NCBI GenBank assembly: GCA_946623205.1
Contig: CAMOQV010000055.1
Location: forward strand, 1-7,868
Direction: 5' to 3'
DNA from: an uncultured Clostridia bacterium
GTDB lineage: Bacteria; Bacillota; Clostridia; Christensenellales; UBA3700
DNA length: 7,868 nt
The translations under genes and the position numbers were made by a program. Positions 6,072-7,868 of this stretch are shown here, in pieces (position 1 is the stretch's first letter; every line of letters starts with the position of its first letter). The notes below the pieces were generated by a model. It saw only the letters and a program-made list of their open reading frames with translations, was not told the DNA's origin and ran no database searches.

Positions 6072-7367
6072 TTTAGCTTTTTCTGCCTTCTTGTCTTCTA
6101 CTTTAGCATCTACTATTTCGTCTTTTATTTCGTCTGCAGCCTTTTTAGATTTTGCCTTTTCTTGCTTTTTCTTTTGCATTTCTTCTGAAATCATAGCAAG
6201 GATTGAATCACCATATAATTTTGCTGCGTTTGTAGGTTGCTTTTTGATATTCAATTTAGAACCATCTGGATTTTCACCTTTAGCAAGTGAAAGAACAGTT
6301 GGTACCAAGTGAGAAGTTTTTTCGCCAATAAATGCAAATCCATTTGTAGATAGGTATTGGAAATTTCCTTCTTCTAATTGATTTGCTGGATTTAGAAGTA
6401 CGCAAGGGATTCCTCTTGCTGCGGCTTCATATGTTATAGCTGCTGTTGGAGATGTAACTATTACATCAATAACTGAATATAGCTTTGCCATATCATCCAT
6501 TGAATCTATAACATAAATGTTATCTGTTGATTTTGAAGCCTTTGTATATGTCTTAACAAATGAATGAATATTTCTTGAATCATTTGCCATAACAAATATG
6601 TTCATTTCTGAGGCATATGGAGCAAGATCCTTAAAAGCATCAATTACTCTTGCGCATCCACATCTTCCAGAAACAATGAGGATATTTTTCAAATCTTTGT
6701 TTGTAACACCAAATGCTTCTAATTGAGTATTTCTATCATATTCTTCTACGATAGATTTACAAATTGGTGTTCCTAAAACGTCTACTGTTTCATCTTTAAT
6801 TCCAAATGTACTAAGAGTTTGTTTAATCTTTGCATTTTGAACCAAGAATTTATCTACGCCATGGTTTATCATACCTCTATTTGTACAATAGTCCGTAATT
6901 GCTACACAGATTTGAACTGGCATTCTTAATCTTTCTCTGGCCTTTAGAGCCTTTTCCAAAGAAACAGGTGTTGTACAAACTACTACGTCAGGGTTAAAAC
7001 GTAGTAAGATGTTATCCATTTTTCTAAAGCGAGTTCTTATCTTCTTGAAAGATTCTTCTTTTTCTTCTATGGCAACATCAGCTTCTTGTGATTCTGTTTC
7101 TTTCACATTCTTTGATGATTTGCTCTTAAACTTTTCGTTATATTGATATGAAATAAATCCACCGAATCTGTTGATTCCTGGGAAGTATCTCATAGAGAAA
7201 CGATATAGTCCGTCTTTAAATCTTCTAGATCCCCAAGAAGTATATTGAGCTTCATTAATCAAAAGCACTGATACTTCATCTGCTAATTTTTGATAGTATT
7301 CAGATAATGCTTTTGCAACTTGGTCACAATAACCTTCCGAATAAAAAACAATAATTGTCTTTTTCAT
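6048..7367 (-). CDS. Divergent GT-B glycosyltransferase-like protein (MGDG synthase/UgtP/MurG-related) with lysine-rich C-terminal tail
   Basis: This 439-residue protein resembles the MGDG-synthase/UgtP branch of GT28 glycosyltransferases, which transfer sugars to diacylglycerol at the inner membrane face. FNPDVVVCTTP (124-134), VAITDYCTNRGMINHGVDKFLVQN (155-178, in two halves around the TD pair) and DVLGTPI (196-202) follow the family N-domain order. YEAAARGIPCVLLNP then QLEEGNFQYLSTNGFA (313-345) matches the C-domain sugar-nucleotide region. Key positions diverge: the usual N-terminal GxGH-type motif reads FYSEGYCDQVAKAL, the C-domain glycine loop reads VSGRCGCAR (232-240), and the usual PGG is SPTAA (306-310). 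A charged segment (80-110) interrupts the N-domain, and residues 398-439 form a tail with 18 lysines. No signal peptide or membrane helix is seen. ATG follows AGAGGG by 6 nt. It overlaps the next gene by one base (TAATG). The fold assignment is fairly secure; activity and substrate are not. Confidence 0.75.
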   Translation of the reverse strand: MKKTIIVFYSEGYCDQVAKALSEYYQKLADEVSVLLINEAQYTSWGSRRFKDGLYRFSMRYFPGINRFGGFISYQYNEKFKSKSSKNVKETESQEADVAIEEKEESFKKIRTRFRKMDNILLRFNPDVVVCTTPVSLEKALKARERLRMPVQICVAITDYCTNRGMINHGVDKFLVQNAKIKQTLSTFGIKDETVDVLGTPICKSIVEEYDRNTQLEAFGVTNKDLKNILIVSGRCGCARVIDAFKDLAPYASEMNIFVMANDSRNIHSFVKTYTKASKSTDNIYVIDSMDDMAKLYSVIDVIVTSPTAAITYEAAARGIPCVLLNPANQLEEGNFQYLSTNGFAFIGEKTSHLVPTVLSLAKGENPDGSKLNIKKQPTNAAKLYGDSILAMISEEMQKKKQEKAKSKKAADEIKDEIVDAKVEDKKAEKAKKEAKKKK

Positions 7368-7368
7368 C

Positions 7369-7868
7369 TTAAACCCTCTTTCTTAAAATGTCTCTTTCTG
7401 TCAATTTCATGTCAGTTTTTATATACACTCTTTGTTGTACAAGTTTTGCATCCTCAATTGGATTGCCTTTTGCATCATACATTTCGTCGATTTTTAATTC
7501 TTTATTCCAATATTCGTCGTTGTTAGATAATATCTCTACAACATCGCCCTTTTGGAATCTATTTCTCATTTCAACGATTAGCATTCCTTTTTCTTCATCG
7601 TATCCCTTAACTTCTGCGATAAATTCATAATCGCATTTTGGTTGTGATGTTTCTAAACATACAGAATCTTTTTCTCCAAAATAGAAACCTGTTGTGTAAT
7701 CTCTATGAGAGTTTTTAAATAACTCATCAATAAGTGCTTGAGATGGCTTATAGTTCTTTGGATCTTTGTAGTACAAATCTATTGCCTTTCTATACGCATT
7801 AATTACACTTGCAACATAATATGGAGATTTCATTCTTCCTTCAACTTTGAAAGAATAAACGCCAGCTT
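7369..7868 (-). CDS. Peptidase U32 family protein, TrhP/YrrO-like tRNA hydroxylation protein (5' part missing)
   Basis: This is the C-terminal 165 residues of a U32 family protein. The frame is open to the right window edge, and the methionine at 7833 is internal: the 11 codons before it read AGVYSFKVEGR, and with the following MKSPYYVA they form the family signature SFK(I/V)EGRMKSPYYVA. RDYTTGFYFG and a C-terminal beta-barrel-like domain (about the last 80 residues, with EMRNRFQKGDVVEIL) match the U32 C-terminal domain. By family knowledge, TrhP/YrrO-type proteins take part in prephenate-dependent 5-hydroxylation of uridine-34 in tRNA; older annotation calls them collagenase-like proteases. 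The catalytic part and its cysteine-rich motif lie outside the window, so other U32 subgroups (for example RlhA-like) are not excluded. The stop codon is one base before the next gene's ATG, and that gene's ribosome binding site lies inside this reading frame, which suggests an operon. Confidence 0.87.
   Translation of the reverse strand, partial: AGVYSFKVEGRMKSPYYVASVINAYRKAIDLYYKDPKNYKPSQALIDELFKNSHRDYTTGFYFGEKDSVCLETSQPKCDYEFIAEVKGYDEEKGMLIVEMRNRFQKGDVVEILSNNDEYWNKELKIDEMYDAKGNPIEDAKLVQQRVYIKTDMKLTERDILRKRV

Noticed and set aside
6091..6312. Plus-strand open frame of 73 codons, Ser/Phe-rich
   Set aside because: Its Phe/Ser-rich sequence is just the complement of the lysine/glutamate-rich tail of the glycosyltransferase-like gene.
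7320..7630. Two overlapping plus-strand open frames opposite the U32 and glycosyltransferase-like genes
   Set aside because: Both are antisense to coding sequence with clear family matches, and neither has a plausible start signal.
7369..7833. U32 gene starting at the ATG at 7833
   Set aside because: The upstream in-frame codons to the window edge spell the conserved U32 signature, so this methionine is internal and the gene is truncated by the window.

Overview
The window looks like a piece of chromosome from an AT-rich, low-GC Gram-positive bacterium, most likely an anaerobic Clostridia-type Firmicute. The evidence is strongly A/T-biased coding sequence, purine-rich Shine-Dalgarno sites (AGAGGG, GGAGAG, AGGTG, AGAGGGGG), and a DUF512 radical SAM gene directly upstream of der, a pairing I recall from Clostridia. 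No RNA gene, insertion sequence, phage gene or CRISPR array is visible. All seven genes lie on the minus strand, so transcription runs from the right edge to the left.

Right to left, six genes are packed almost without gaps. They are a peptidase U32 protein of the tRNA-hydroxylation (TrhP/YrrO) type, cut by the right edge (7868-7369); a divergent GT-B glycosyltransferase-like protein with a lysine-rich tail (7367-6048); a PDZ/radical SAM/DUF512 protein (6048-4768); the ribosome-assembly GTPase Der (4768-3443); a PLP-dependent aspartate-type aminotransferase (3407-2136); and a YfcE-type phosphodiesterase (2134-1598). Junctions are +1, -1 (TAATG), -1 (TAGTG), +35 and +1 nt, so a single polycistronic mRNA with translational coupling is likely. 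Two members (U32 and Der) act on translation; the others are metabolic or unassigned.

An 83-nt spacer (1515-1597) ends this cluster. It holds a small GC-rich hairpin, a good sigma-A-type promoter and a strong ribosome binding site. These drive the last gene, a secreted BspA-like leucine-rich-repeat protein that runs off the left edge (1514-1). This is the only intergenic stretch of any size; no gene-free region exceeds 100 bases.

I see no clear new defence or mobile system. The most unusual elements are the glycosyltransferase-like protein, which lacks several signature glycines and the N-terminal histidine of its family, and its A-rich 3' end, where a possible slippery site sits just before a -1-frame overlap with the radical SAM gene.
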